From assembly GCA_032250585.1 (NCBI GenBank), contig JAVVFH010000201.1:1-6378 (forward strand): DNA of 6,378 bases. The letters are read 5' to 3'. This document shows positions 1 through 4,925 of the stretch, piece after piece; the stretch's first letter is position 1, and each line of letters opens with the position of its first letter. A program made the position numbers and the translations under genes. Source of the DNA: JAVVFH01 sp032250585. GTDB lineage: Bacteria > Pseudomonadota > Gammaproteobacteria > Xanthomonadales > SZUA-36. A model generated the notes under the pieces. That model made no database searches. It was not told where the DNA came from and saw only the letters and a list, made by a program, of their open reading frames with translations.

Positions 1-2
1 AG

Positions 3-380
3 CGAAGGGACGGCGGTTGCCGCTTCCCGGGCTGCAGCTGCCGCCGCTTCGTCGATGCCCACCACATCGTGCACTGGGCCGATGGCGGCGAGACCCGCAT
101 GGAGAATCTTTTACTTCTGTGTCGCCGGCACCACCGCCTGGTGCACGAGGGCGGCTTCGGCGTGCAGCGCGGCCCGGGCGACGAGATCCGGTTCAGCTAC
201 CCGGGCGGCCGGATGCTGCCGGCCAGCGCCGCCGGACGTTCCCGCGGGAACGCGGTGCGGGTCAAAATGCAAAACAGCGAAAACGGCCTAAATATCGGCC
301 CGCGAACCCTGCCGCCGCGCTGGCACGGCGAGGTGATGGACTACGATCACGCCCAGTTTTTGTTGCAGCAGTGGGAGTGA
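3..380 (+). CDS. HNH endonuclease, DUF222/13E12-repeat type, C-terminal part (5' end outside window)
   Basis: The frame is open from the left edge and ends at TGA 378-380, giving 125 visible residues. The fragment carries a complete HNH zinc-finger nuclease signature. A Cys-x4-Cys pair (residues 6 and 11 of the fragment) is followed by the His-His motif in DAHHIVHWADGG (residues 20-21), an Asn at 35 in MENLLLLC, and Cys40-x2-His43-His44 with a further His48. These are the metal-binding and catalytic positions of HNH domains. The tail, including PRWHGEVMDYDHA, resembles the end of DUF222 (13E12 repeat) HNH proteins, which are multicopy genes of unknown function often found in accessory DNA. 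The N-terminal DUF222 region would lie outside the window. The family assignment is recognition from memory, not a search. No frameshift is seen in the visible part, so the gene may be intact. Confidence 0.88.
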   Translation, partial: RRDGGCRFPGCSCRRFVDAHHIVHWADGGETRMENLLLLCRRHHRLVHEGGFGVQRGPGDEIRFSYPGGRMLPASAAGRSRGNAVRVKMQNSENGLNIGPRTLPPRWHGEVMDYDHAQFLLQQWE

Positions 381-529
381 GGGGCCTGGCGGACCGCGCT
401 GATCGGCTGTGCCGCCGGCTGAAGAACACATTGAAGGCCAGGGACGACAAAATCGTGCCCGACGGCCACAGCGTCCACGTATCAATGATGGCCACGGACA
501 GCGTGCAGCGCGCCGTTGCCGACCAATAG
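377..529 (+). pseudogene. short remnant frame of an accessory gene (possible)
   Basis: A frame from GTG 377, which overlaps the HNH stop codon as GTGA, to TAG 527-529 encodes 50 residues. The composition is protein-like: basic and helical at first (RLCRRLKNTLKARDDKI), then PDGHSVHVSMMATDSVQ. After the TAG the same frame continues as AIDERVRAS and then meets a second stop (TGA 557-559). If the TAG were a mutated CAG the frame would run on, which hints at an eroded gene rather than a real 50-residue product. The only SD-like bases (GGGA) lie too close to the GTG. The pattern reminds me of short conserved hypotheticals of phages and integrative elements, but I cannot name a family. It may be noise. 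Confidence 0.25.
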
Positions 530-657
530 GCCATTGACGAGCGCGTCCGTGCAAGCTGAAAGCGTGCATTGGCGAGCGTTCCACAAGGCTCAAGGCCATC
601 ACCGCCAAGGACACCAGCACATTCGCCAATGCGCCCGGCCTCGAACGCCAAAAGCTG

Positions 658-1143
658 GTGGCTTCCGGCGACGTTGAAGCGCTCCGCAAGCTGGATGAGG
701 AAGAACGGGAATTAGGCCCTGAACTCGAAGTGCTGCGCGCGCTGCAGGACAAAATCCGCAGCCGTCTGGATGAGACACTAGCGCGCGAGCATGTTGCCAA
801 CTGGCCGCAATCCTGCGCGGAATTGGATGAACTGCTGGCAGCTCAAGCCGAAGCCCATGCAGCGGCGAGCAAGGCCCGGCAGGCCGTGGACGCGAAGCTG
901 ACTGAACTCCGCACGCAACGCCACCACGTAACCCGGCAGAAGGTTCTGAACGGCCAGTCGCTGGAGCTACCCGCCGCCCCCAAACTGTTACGGACGTACA
1001 TGGCAGTGCAGGGCTACAGCTATCAGCGCAGCCCGAACCGCACCGGCTGGTTTAGCCCGACCGGTGGCCCGCAGCAATTGCAGAATATCGCCGAGGTGCT
1101 GGGCGTGCCCGTACCGCGTCTGCAGCAGCAAGCGGCGGCCTAG
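658..1143 (+). CDS. hypothetical coiled-coil protein, probably 5'-truncated
   Basis: This is 161 residues from GTG 658 to TAG 1141-1143. Residues 7-95 are rich in Glu, Ala, Leu, Arg and Lys with heptad-like spacing (KLDEEERELGPELEVLRALQ, later AAQAEAHAAASKARQAVDAK), predicting a long helical or coiled-coil region. The end is different: residues 108-150 contain a compact segment, YMAVQGYSYQRSPNRTGWF followed by GGPQQLQNIAEVLGV. There is no signal peptide or membrane segment. The chosen start has no Shine-Dalgarno sequence, and the frame is open and protein-like for 40 codons upstream (538-657, including ITAKDTSTFANAPGLERQK) without any ATG, GTG or TTG. The natural start has therefore probably been lost and the gene may be a pseudogene. 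The family is not recognised; a phage or mobile-element hypothetical is my best guess. Confidence 0.5.
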   Translation: MASGDVEALRKLDEEERELGPELEVLRALQDKIRSRLDETLAREHVANWPQSCAELDELLAAQAEAHAAASKARQAVDAKLTELRTQRHHVTRQKVLNGQSLELPAAPKLLRTYMAVQGYSYQRSPNRTGWFSPTGGPQQLQNIAEVLGVPVPRLQQQAAA

Positions 1144-1152
1144 ATTCCAGTT

Positions 1153-1195
1153 TGCCGGTCGGCGGGGACCCCGCTCCACGGCGGTGCCGCCGGCA
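1153..1195. repeat. GC-rich nested inverted repeats after the coiled-coil ORF
   Basis: Ten bases after the stop at 1143 there is a dense set of dyads: an outer TGCCGG (1153-1158) / CCGGCA (1190-1195), an inner GCGGGG-A-CCCCGC (1162-1174), and GGCGG-TG-CCGCC (1180-1191). They could fold into a branched RNA structure and act as a transcript end, but no T-tract follows, so this is not a standard intrinsic terminator. In GC-rich DNA some of this is expected by chance. Confidence 0.3.
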
Positions 1196-1281
1196 GAACG
1201 CCTGCCCTGTCGCTGATGGGGCGGGCAATTTTCCTCCATCGCTTGTGGGCATCCGGTTCCGGCTAAACGTATTTCTCTTGC

Positions 1282-1310
1282 TTGACACCGCGGTAGCTAG
1301 GCGCGACTAT
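1282..1310 (+). promoter_or_regulatory. candidate sigma70 promoter for the zinc-ribbon membrane gene
   Basis: A perfect -35 hexamer TTGACA (1282-1287) is followed after 17 bases by GACTAT (1305-1310), a weak -10 matching three of six consensus positions. It lies about 75 bases upstream of the ATG at 1386 and at the change from GC-rich to AT-richer sequence. The spacing and -35 are good; the -10 is poor. Confidence 0.4.
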
Positions 1311-1385
1311 CCCCTGAAATACCCCAAAAAGTGGGAAATACTTGTTAGTACGGGTGAAGGACAAGCAGCATAGGGAGAGCGTCGC

Positions 1386-2003
1386 ATGGCCATAAGTGGT
1401 TGCACCGAATGCGGCCGTAAAGTCTCAGACAAAGCCGCCTCGTGTCCCGGTTGTGGAGCGCCTGTGTTGGGCGCTATTGGTGATAAGAATTCTGCGACCC
1501 CTCCTAGTAGCGCACCACAACAGAGCGCAGGATCCATGCTTGGCATCGCCGCTGTAGTTCTCGGTCTCGGCGCTGTAACGATGCCATACTTTGCAGCGGT
1601 TTTCCTTGTGCCCGCGGCCTTTATCTGCGGATTGTTCGCATTCAATCGAGGACGGAAAGGTTTAGGCAGCATCGGTATCGGGCTAGCGGTGATTGGTCTC
1701 TTCGGCATCATCTACGTTTCGCAAGAGATCGACCGCATCGTCAAGGATCCCTTTGCTCCGAGTTCTATCCGTGGGTCCGATCCGCCCGTAGTTACTTTGG
1801 CAGAGTACAAGCAAATTCAAGAGGGAATGACGTACGAACGGGTACAGGCCATTGTGGGGGTTGCCGGGGAGGAGTTGAGTCGCTCCGATGTGGCAAGCTA
1901 CACCACAGTGATGTACTCGTGGTCAAATCCGAATGGCTCAAACATGAATGCAATGTTTCAGAACGGCACCCTTGTCAATAAAGCACAATTTGGTCTTAGG
2001 TAG
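1386..2003 (+). CDS. zinc-ribbon membrane protein with C-terminal DUF3862 (BLIP-like) domain
   Basis: The protein has 205 residues and a clear three-part layout. Residues 6-23 form a zinc ribbon with CxxC-x10-CxxC (Cys6, Cys9, Cys20, Cys23), ending in CPGCGAPV. A Ser/Pro/Gln linker (about 35-50) leads to hydrophobic, Gly-rich segments at about 52-86 and 94-113, which probably make two or three membrane passes. Residues 136-205 (from VTLAEYKQIQEGMTYERV to NGTLVNKAQFGL) match the pattern of DUF3862, a small SmpA/BLIP-like fold. With three passes the zinc ribbon would be cytoplasmic and the DUF3862 domain periplasmic; this topology is inferred. The start is supported by GGGAGAG (1373-1379) six bases before the ATG. 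The next gene follows 67 bases downstream on the same strand and may be co-transcribed. The biochemical role is unknown; the C-terminal fold suggests protein binding or an envelope function. Confidence 0.85.
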   Translation: MAISGCTECGRKVSDKAASCPGCGAPVLGAIGDKNSATPPSSAPQQSAGSMLGIAAVVLGLGAVTMPYFAAVFLVPAAFICGLFAFNRGRKGLGSIGIGLAVIGLFGIIYVSQEIDRIVKDPFAPSSIRGSDPPVVTLAEYKQIQEGMTYERVQAIVGVAGEELSRSDVASYTTVMYSWSNPNGSNMNAMFQNGTLVNKAQFGLR

Positions 2004-2015
2004 TGGGAGCCGATA

Positions 2016-2037
2016 CGTCTGCTATTGAAGCGAGACG
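2016..2037 (+). other. stem-loop between the two co-directional genes
   Basis: CGTCTGCT (2016-2023) pairs with AGC-G-AGACG (2029-2037), giving an 8-bp stem with one bulged G and loop ATTGA. It begins 12 bases after the stop at 2003. No T-run follows, so it is not a normal terminator. It could stabilise the upstream mRNA end or attenuate readthrough into the gene at 2071. Confidence 0.35.
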
Positions 2038-2070
2038 ACTAAGGATCTCTCCAGATATTGAGAAGTCAAT

Positions 2071-2604
2071 ATGAATCGAAAACTTCTTGGAACTGTCGGA
2101 ATTCTTGTTGCCATATTGGCGTCAGTATTGGGTGCAAATTATCTGATCCTTCAAAGCCCAATGGCAGAAGTCCTCACCACTGATGCAAGGAACGAGGGCA
2201 TTAGCGTAACCGTGCACTTCGGAAAATACGTAGACCCATCGGAACTTATTTTCGACCTGAGAGAAGTATCAAGCTCAAATAGTCCTGCTGACGTTTCACG
2301 TGTTCTTTTTCAGTATGCTCAGGCACTGAAAACAATGGAATTCGACCGGATGATATTGGCATATAAGGGAACTCCGAGGTTTCAGTTGAAAGGACAGTAC
2401 TTTCGCGAACTCGGGGAAGAATTCGGACTCCAGAATCCTGTGTATACAATGCGTACCTTTTCGGAGAACGTCCACGAATTGGACGGCACCGCCGCGTTCG
2501 GAACTTGGACAGGCGGTTTACTAGGTGTTGTCGGGAAGCAAATGGAGGACTTCAATGAATTCCATGAGCGATGGTACGTGGCGGAAATCGCGCGTGGCAA
2601 GTAA
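2071..2604 (+). CDS. membrane-anchored hypothetical protein
   Basis: The protein has 177 residues. The N-terminus is a short basic stretch (MNRK) followed by a hydrophobic helix at about 5-27, which is either a signal anchor or an uncleaved signal; there is no lipobox Cys and no clear AxA site. The rest (about 35-177) is soluble and mixed alpha/beta, with segments such as SPADVSRVLFQYAQALK, RFQLKGQYFRELGEEFG and a Gly-rich FGTWTGGLLGVVGKQ before the acidic/aromatic end DFNEFHERWYV. I recognise no named domain. The ATG at 2071 has only a weak purine stretch (AGAAG, 2061-2065) as ribosome site. It lies 67 bases after the DUF3862 gene on the same strand, with a similar AT-richer composition. This context suggests a shared accessory origin and perhaps a shared envelope role, but function cannot be assigned. 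Confidence 0.75.
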   Translation: MNRKLLGTVGILVAILASVLGANYLILQSPMAEVLTTDARNEGISVTVHFGKYVDPSELIFDLREVSSSNSPADVSRVLFQYAQALKTMEFDRMILAYKGTPRFQLKGQYFRELGEEFGLQNPVYTMRTFSENVHELDGTAAFGTWTGGLLGVVGKQMEDFNEFHERWYVAEIARGK

Positions 2605-2703
2605 ATCACTCGCTCCGGCCTACGGATAACTCGTTGGCTTGCGCCCTTCTTTTATAAGCGCATGGTGCGAAAGCTTGTCAAATGTGACAGCCCCCCAAAA
2701 AAT
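2605..2703. other. convergent intergenic region with a short inverted repeat
   Basis: This 99-bp gap lies between convergent genes (plus stop at 2604, minus stop at 2704). It contains a perfect 5-bp inverted repeat TGTCA-AATG-TGACA (2676-2689) and a smaller CGCA-TGG-TGCG (2660-2669). A C-run followed by an A-run (2691-2702) gives a T-run on the minus strand directly after that gene's stop codon. No structure qualifies as a good intrinsic terminator in either direction. Confidence 0.3.
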
Positions 2704-3357
2704 TCAGTGTTCGTCTGGACAGGGCAGAGTCGGAGCAACGCTTGGTGGAGGCACCGGCATGCCAGGATTATTCTGTTTCCAAAAATCCAACGCTACCCGG
2801 GGTGAACAGGTTCGCCCTTCTGGCACGCTCGAAGACGGCTCCACTTCGAAATTCTTTACGGGAGCGTTTTCAGCAATCGCAGCACAATGCTCGTTCCAAG
2901 CAGTTTCAAAGCCATTTAGATCAACGATCCATGTCTGAATACCTTCTTGATAAGGTGTGACCTGCAAAACCAGCCGACTCGATTTCCTCATGCTCGTAAG
3001 GAACTCACGCTCTTGATCGTCGGGAATGAACAGAGCAGTGTGATTAGTGGAGACGTCCGACCTCAATCTGTCTGGATTGTTCTTGTCGAACCGAAACTTG
3101 AGCGAAGGTGCGGGGCTGTCCGCAAAGTATTCATTCCAACCAATGATCATGTCCAAAGCGTCGCGGTGATCGAAAGAATAGCCACACCGAACAACGATTG
3201 ACTTTGATTCCGCTAAGACTGTTGTCCCATATGAGACGGTCGCTCGTAGCGCATCCGTCATTGGATCCTCATCCTGCGAAGAAATCCACTTTTCGGCGGC
3301 TACCGAAGAATTTATCGAAAGAACCAAAAACACTGGAAGTATCGCAAGCCTATTCAT
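2704..3357 (-). CDS. secreted protein similar to the T6SS-associated VasI/TagO family
   Basis: The protein has 217 residues from ATG 3357. Residues 1-21 are a Sec signal peptide: a basic start (MNR), a hydrophobic core (LAILPVFLVLSI) and a likely cut near SSVAA. The mature part has the order of features I associate with VasI/TagO (PF11319): a KWISSQDEDPMTD opening, a beta segment ending in VVRCGY (Cys58), an acidic/aromatic WNEYF, a KFRFDKNNPDRLR strand, STNHTALF, then EFLTSM, LVLQVTPYQE, WIVDLNGFETAW and Cys158. Cys58 and Cys158 could form a disulphide. Residues 175-217 form a Pro/Ser-rich tail with two more Cys, not part of the core. An in-frame GTG at 3369 would add four residues, but the -10 box at 3381-3386 places the transcript start within about 5 bases of it, so the ATG is preferred. 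No T6SS genes are visible, so a T6SS role is not shown. The assignment is from pattern memory. Confidence 0.6.
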   Translation of the reverse strand: MNRLAILPVFLVLSINSSVAAEKWISSQDEDPMTDALRATVSYGTTVLAESKSIVVRCGYSFDHRDALDMIIGWNEYFADSPAPSLKFRFDKNNPDRLRSDVSTNHTALFIPDDQEREFLTSMRKSSRLVLQVTPYQEGIQTWIVDLNGFETAWNEHCAAIAENAPVKNFEVEPSSSVPEGRTCSPRVALDFWKQNNPGMPVPPPSVAPTLPCPDEH

Positions 3358-3380
3358 AGTTTCACGCACTAGTCGTCTGG

Positions 3381-3386
3381 ATTATA
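3381..3386 (-). promoter_or_regulatory. consensus -10 box upstream of the VasI-like gene
   Basis: The minus strand reads TATAAT here, a perfect -10, 23 bases before the ATG at 3357. No good -35 lies at 16-18 bases: that position falls in the stem of the hairpin at 3404-3426. It is either an activator-dependent promoter or a chance match. Confidence 0.35.
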
Positions 3387-3395
3387 AGAAGACTA

Positions 3396-3426
3396 CAACA
3401 AAAGCCCCGGCGCCGCGTGTCGGGGC
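3396..3426 (-). terminator. hairpin with minus-strand T-tract
   Basis: GCCCCG (3404-3409) pairs with CGGGGC (3421-3426) around an 11-base loop. On the minus strand the stem is followed by TTTTGTTG, the form of an intrinsic terminator. It would stop leftward transcription arriving from the right before it enters the VasI-like gene. On the plus strand no T-run follows. The loop is long and GC-rich, which lowers confidence. Confidence 0.45.
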
Positions 3427-3427
3427 C

Positions 3428-3448
3428 ACGGTGTAAGGGGAACACCGT
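3428..3448 (+). other. hairpin with an SD-like AAGGGG in its loop
   Basis: ACGGTGT (3428-3434) and ACACCGT (3442-3448) form a perfect 7-bp stem with loop AAGGGGA. The loop displays an SD-like sequence 13 bases before an ATG at 3454 that is in frame with the gene annotated at 3547. It directly follows another hairpin (3404-3426). It may be a structured leader or a chance dyad. Confidence 0.3.
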
Positions 3449-3546
3449 TTGCGATGGCCTGCCTTATCCCGAGCGCGGAGTCTGTAGGAAATCCACCCGG
3501 AAAGGTGTCAGAATTTGCCGGTAAAGGGCGCATAGGCAGGTCACCC

Positions 3547-4044
3547 ATGAACCATCTTGAAGGCATTATTTCCGAATGGCTGGAGAACACCGGCTACATC
3601 GTCGCGCGCAACCACAAGGTTGGTCGCCGGGTGAAAGGCGGCTGGGGCGGCGAGTTAGACATCATCGCCTACAACCCGGAAACAAATCACCTGGTCCACT
3701 ATGAACCCTCGGTTGATGCGAATTCCTGGGCCAGACGGGAAGAACGATTCAAAAAGAAATTTGCCATGGGACGGCAACACGTCCGCGACATCCCTCAGTT
3801 GAGCTTTCTGACCCAAGAGCAAGTTGACTCAATGGAGCAGATTGCGGTCTTTCCTCAAGTATCGGCAGCCTACCGAGACTATCTCGGCGGCAAGGCAATT
3901 GGTATGGACGAATTGATGGGCACCATTAACCAGTTTGTCCGTAAACGCGGACCTATGGCCTACAACGCTTTCCCAGAACAGTATCCGATGCTACGGACAC
4001 TGCAATTTGCGCTTTGCGGATATTACAAGGTGGTTTCGCCATGA
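3547..4044 (+). CDS. small protein with a PD-(D/E)XK nuclease-like core, variant active site
   Basis: The protein has 165 residues from ATG 3547, with GGCAGG (3535-3540) six bases upstream as ribosome site. The first 70 residues look like a restriction-endonuclease-like core: a helix with Glu5 and Glu10 (LEGIISEWLENTGYIV), a basic hairpin (HKVGRRVKGGWGG), then GELDIIAYNPE with Asp38, and the strand HLVHYEPS with Glu53. The expected E-x-K is E-P-S here (Ser55). A basic helix with REERFKKKF (64-72) follows, and its lysines could substitute. Residues 75-165 have no motif I know; hydrophobic segments near the end (LQFALCGYYKVV) look like buried strands. An in-frame ATG at 3454 would add 31 residues, but that extension is low-complexity and poorly spaced from its SD, so I prefer 3547. 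The gene stands alone, with terminators 13 bases downstream. Nuclease activity is inferred, not shown. Confidence 0.6.
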   Translation: MNHLEGIISEWLENTGYIVARNHKVGRRVKGGWGGELDIIAYNPETNHLVHYEPSVDANSWARREERFKKKFAMGRQHVRDIPQLSFLTQEQVDSMEQIAVFPQVSAAYRDYLGGKAIGMDELMGTINQFVRKRGPMAYNAFPEQYPMLRTLQFALCGYYKVVSP

Positions 4045-4050
4045 TCAGCA

Positions 4051-4078
4051 AAGAAAAGCCCGGCACGATGGCCGGGCT
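4051..4078 (-). terminator. intrinsic terminator of the tRNA-Ala/tRNA-Glu transcript
   Basis: AGCCCGGC (4057-4064) pairs with GCCGGGCT (4071-4078), an 8-bp stem with loop ACGATG. On the minus strand it is followed by TTTTCTTTG. It lies about 80 bases past the 3' end of tRNA-Glu and only 6 bases past the stop of the convergent gene at 4044, so it may also help end the plus-strand transcript. Confidence 0.75.
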
Positions 4079-4098
4079 CTATGCTGCTTTCTTCGTAG

Positions 4099-4126
4099 AC
4101 CGGTTTTTAGGCCGGTTTATTCTATT
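4099..4126 (+). terminator. intrinsic terminator for the gene ending at 4044
   Basis: ACCGG (4099-4103) pairs with CCGGT (4112-4116) around an 8-base loop, and the plus strand continues with TTATTCTATT. With the hairpin at 4057-4078 it makes a pair of terminators separating convergent transcription units. The stem is short. Confidence 0.45.
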
Positions 4127-4159
4127 CAGTCGTCTAAGTACCTGAATATGCTGGTAATT

Positions 4160-4235
4160 TGGCGTCCCCTAGGGGATTCGAACCCCTGTTGCCGCCGTGA
4201 AAGGGCGGTGTCCTGGGCCTCTAGACGAAGGGGAC
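4160..4235 (-). tRNA. tRNA-Glu (anticodon TTC)
   Basis: The 76-base minus-strand cloverleaf starts GTCCCCTTCGTC. The 7-bp acceptor stem is GTCCCCT/AGGGGAC, the discriminator is G, and CCA is encoded (4160-4162). The anticodon stem is CCGCC/GGCGG with loop CTTTCAC, giving anticodon TTC at 4199-4201, and the T-arm contains GGTTCGAATCC. It lies two bases downstream of tRNA-Ala in the same transcript. Its 3' end faces the accessory region, a typical island insertion site, but no second copy of that end is visible here. Confidence 0.97.
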
Positions 4236-4237
4236 AT

Positions 4238-4313
<76 letters not shown>

Positions 4314-4326
4314 AGAAAGCCGACGA

Positions 4327-4355
4327 ATCTTAATGGCTGGTGGGCACAGTGTCAA
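4327..4355 (-). promoter_or_regulatory. sigma70 promoter of the tRNA-Ala/tRNA-Glu unit
   Basis: On the minus strand TTGACA (4350-4355), a perfect -35, is separated by 17 bases from TAAGAT (4327-4332), a four-of-six -10. The -10 lies 13 bases before tRNA-Ala, giving a leader of about six bases. The promoter fits in the gap after the DUF1249 stop codon (4364-4366), so the tRNAs need not depend on readthrough from ppsR. Confidence 0.8.
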
Positions 4356-4363
4356 CGAGGGGT

Positions 4364-4873
4364 TCAGCTTATTTCGAGCGGGACCGGTTCCCTGCTGCCC
4401 TGACCGATCGGGGCTTTGGCCGGTTTCATGCTCGCCACGCTGTGGCCCTGCTTCAGCAGGTAGTCCAGCCAGCGGTCCAGCGCGCGGTTACGGCGCCAGG
4501 CCTGCTGCATCAACTGCCGCGGCGGATAGGCCGGATGCGCGGTGCGGCGACAGCCCTGGTCCGGGTTGAACGAGGTCGCCTCAGCCATGTGCGCGTCGTG
4601 ATAGAAACGGATGTGCGCGTCGGGCGCGTAGCTGGGGTGTTCGGCTTCCTGGAATTCGTAGGTCAGGCGGAAAAACGTCGTGTATGGATGGCGCTCCAGC
4701 ACTTCCATCCGCAACAGCGGAGAACCGGGCACCCGCGAACTCAGCGAATCGTGGAAAGCGAAGGCGTCCGGAATCAGCAGCTGCAGCTGGCGCCAGATTT
4801 CCTCCTGCACTTCGTGCAGGCGTCTGAGCGGCGGTATGCCCGGCAAAGCCGTTGGTTGGCTAAAGGAGACCAT
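4364..4873 (-). CDS. DUF1249 family protein (YqiB-like)
   Basis: The protein has 169 residues from ATG 4873. It aligns by eye with E. coli YqiB over most of its length: a helix near 16-35 (LRRLHEVQEEIWRQLQLLIP), LERHPYTTFFRL at 59-70, the conserved IRFYHDAHMAEAT at 88-100, YPPRQLMQQ at 116-124, and NRALDRWLDYLLKQGHS at 129-145. Residues 146-169 are a variable tail. There is no signal peptide or membrane segment, so it is expected to be cytoplasmic. The family has no established biochemical function. An in-frame TTG at 4909 would add 12 residues outside the family pattern; the ATG fits better, although no Shine-Dalgarno sequence precedes it. It lies 52 bases downstream of ppsR on the same strand and could be co-transcribed with it. 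Confidence 0.88.
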   Translation of the reverse strand: MVSFSQPTALPGIPPLRRLHEVQEEIWRQLQLLIPDAFAFHDSLSSRVPGSPLLRMEVLERHPYTTFFRLTYEFQEAEHPSYAPDAHIRFYHDAHMAEATSFNPDQGCRRTAHPAYPPRQLMQQAWRRNRALDRWLDYLLKQGHSVASMKPAKAPIGQGSREPVPLEIS

Positions 4874-4884
4874 GGCGGCAAAGG

Positions 4885-4912
4885 ATAGCACAGCGAATGG
4901 CCCCCGCAAGCG
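4885..4912 (-). promoter_or_regulatory. weak candidate promoter for the DUF1249 gene
   Basis: In the ppsR-DUF1249 gap the minus strand has TTGCGG (about 4904-4909) and, 16 bases on, TATCCT (about 4882-4887). Transcription would start almost at the ATG (4873), which would explain the missing Shine-Dalgarno site as a near-leaderless mRNA. Both hexamers are poor matches, so this is tentative. Confidence 0.2.
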
Positions 4913-4925
4913 CTTGAGCCGAACA

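Noticed and set aside
288..800. Minus-strand ORFs between 262 and 800
   Set aside because: They are Ser/Arg-rich translations typical of antisense frames in GC-rich DNA and overlap the plus-strand HNH and coiled-coil frames.
1320..1341. Near-palindrome around CCCCAAAAAGTGGG before the zinc-ribbon gene
   Set aside because: Only three base pairs hold in a row and the loop is unremarkable; not enough to call an operator or hairpin.
3371..4135. Direct repeat AGTCGTCT at 3371-3378 and 4128-4135 flanking the nuclease-like gene, with similar AAAAGCCC hairpins inside
   Set aside because: Eight bases is expected by chance at this distance, and the order of repeat and hairpin is mirrored rather than repeated, so it does not support cassette insertion.
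4160..4182. Search for an att-type duplicate of the tRNA-Glu 3' end in the left part of the window
   Set aside because: No second copy of the 3' end sequence was seen by eye between 1 and 4100; it could lie outside the window.
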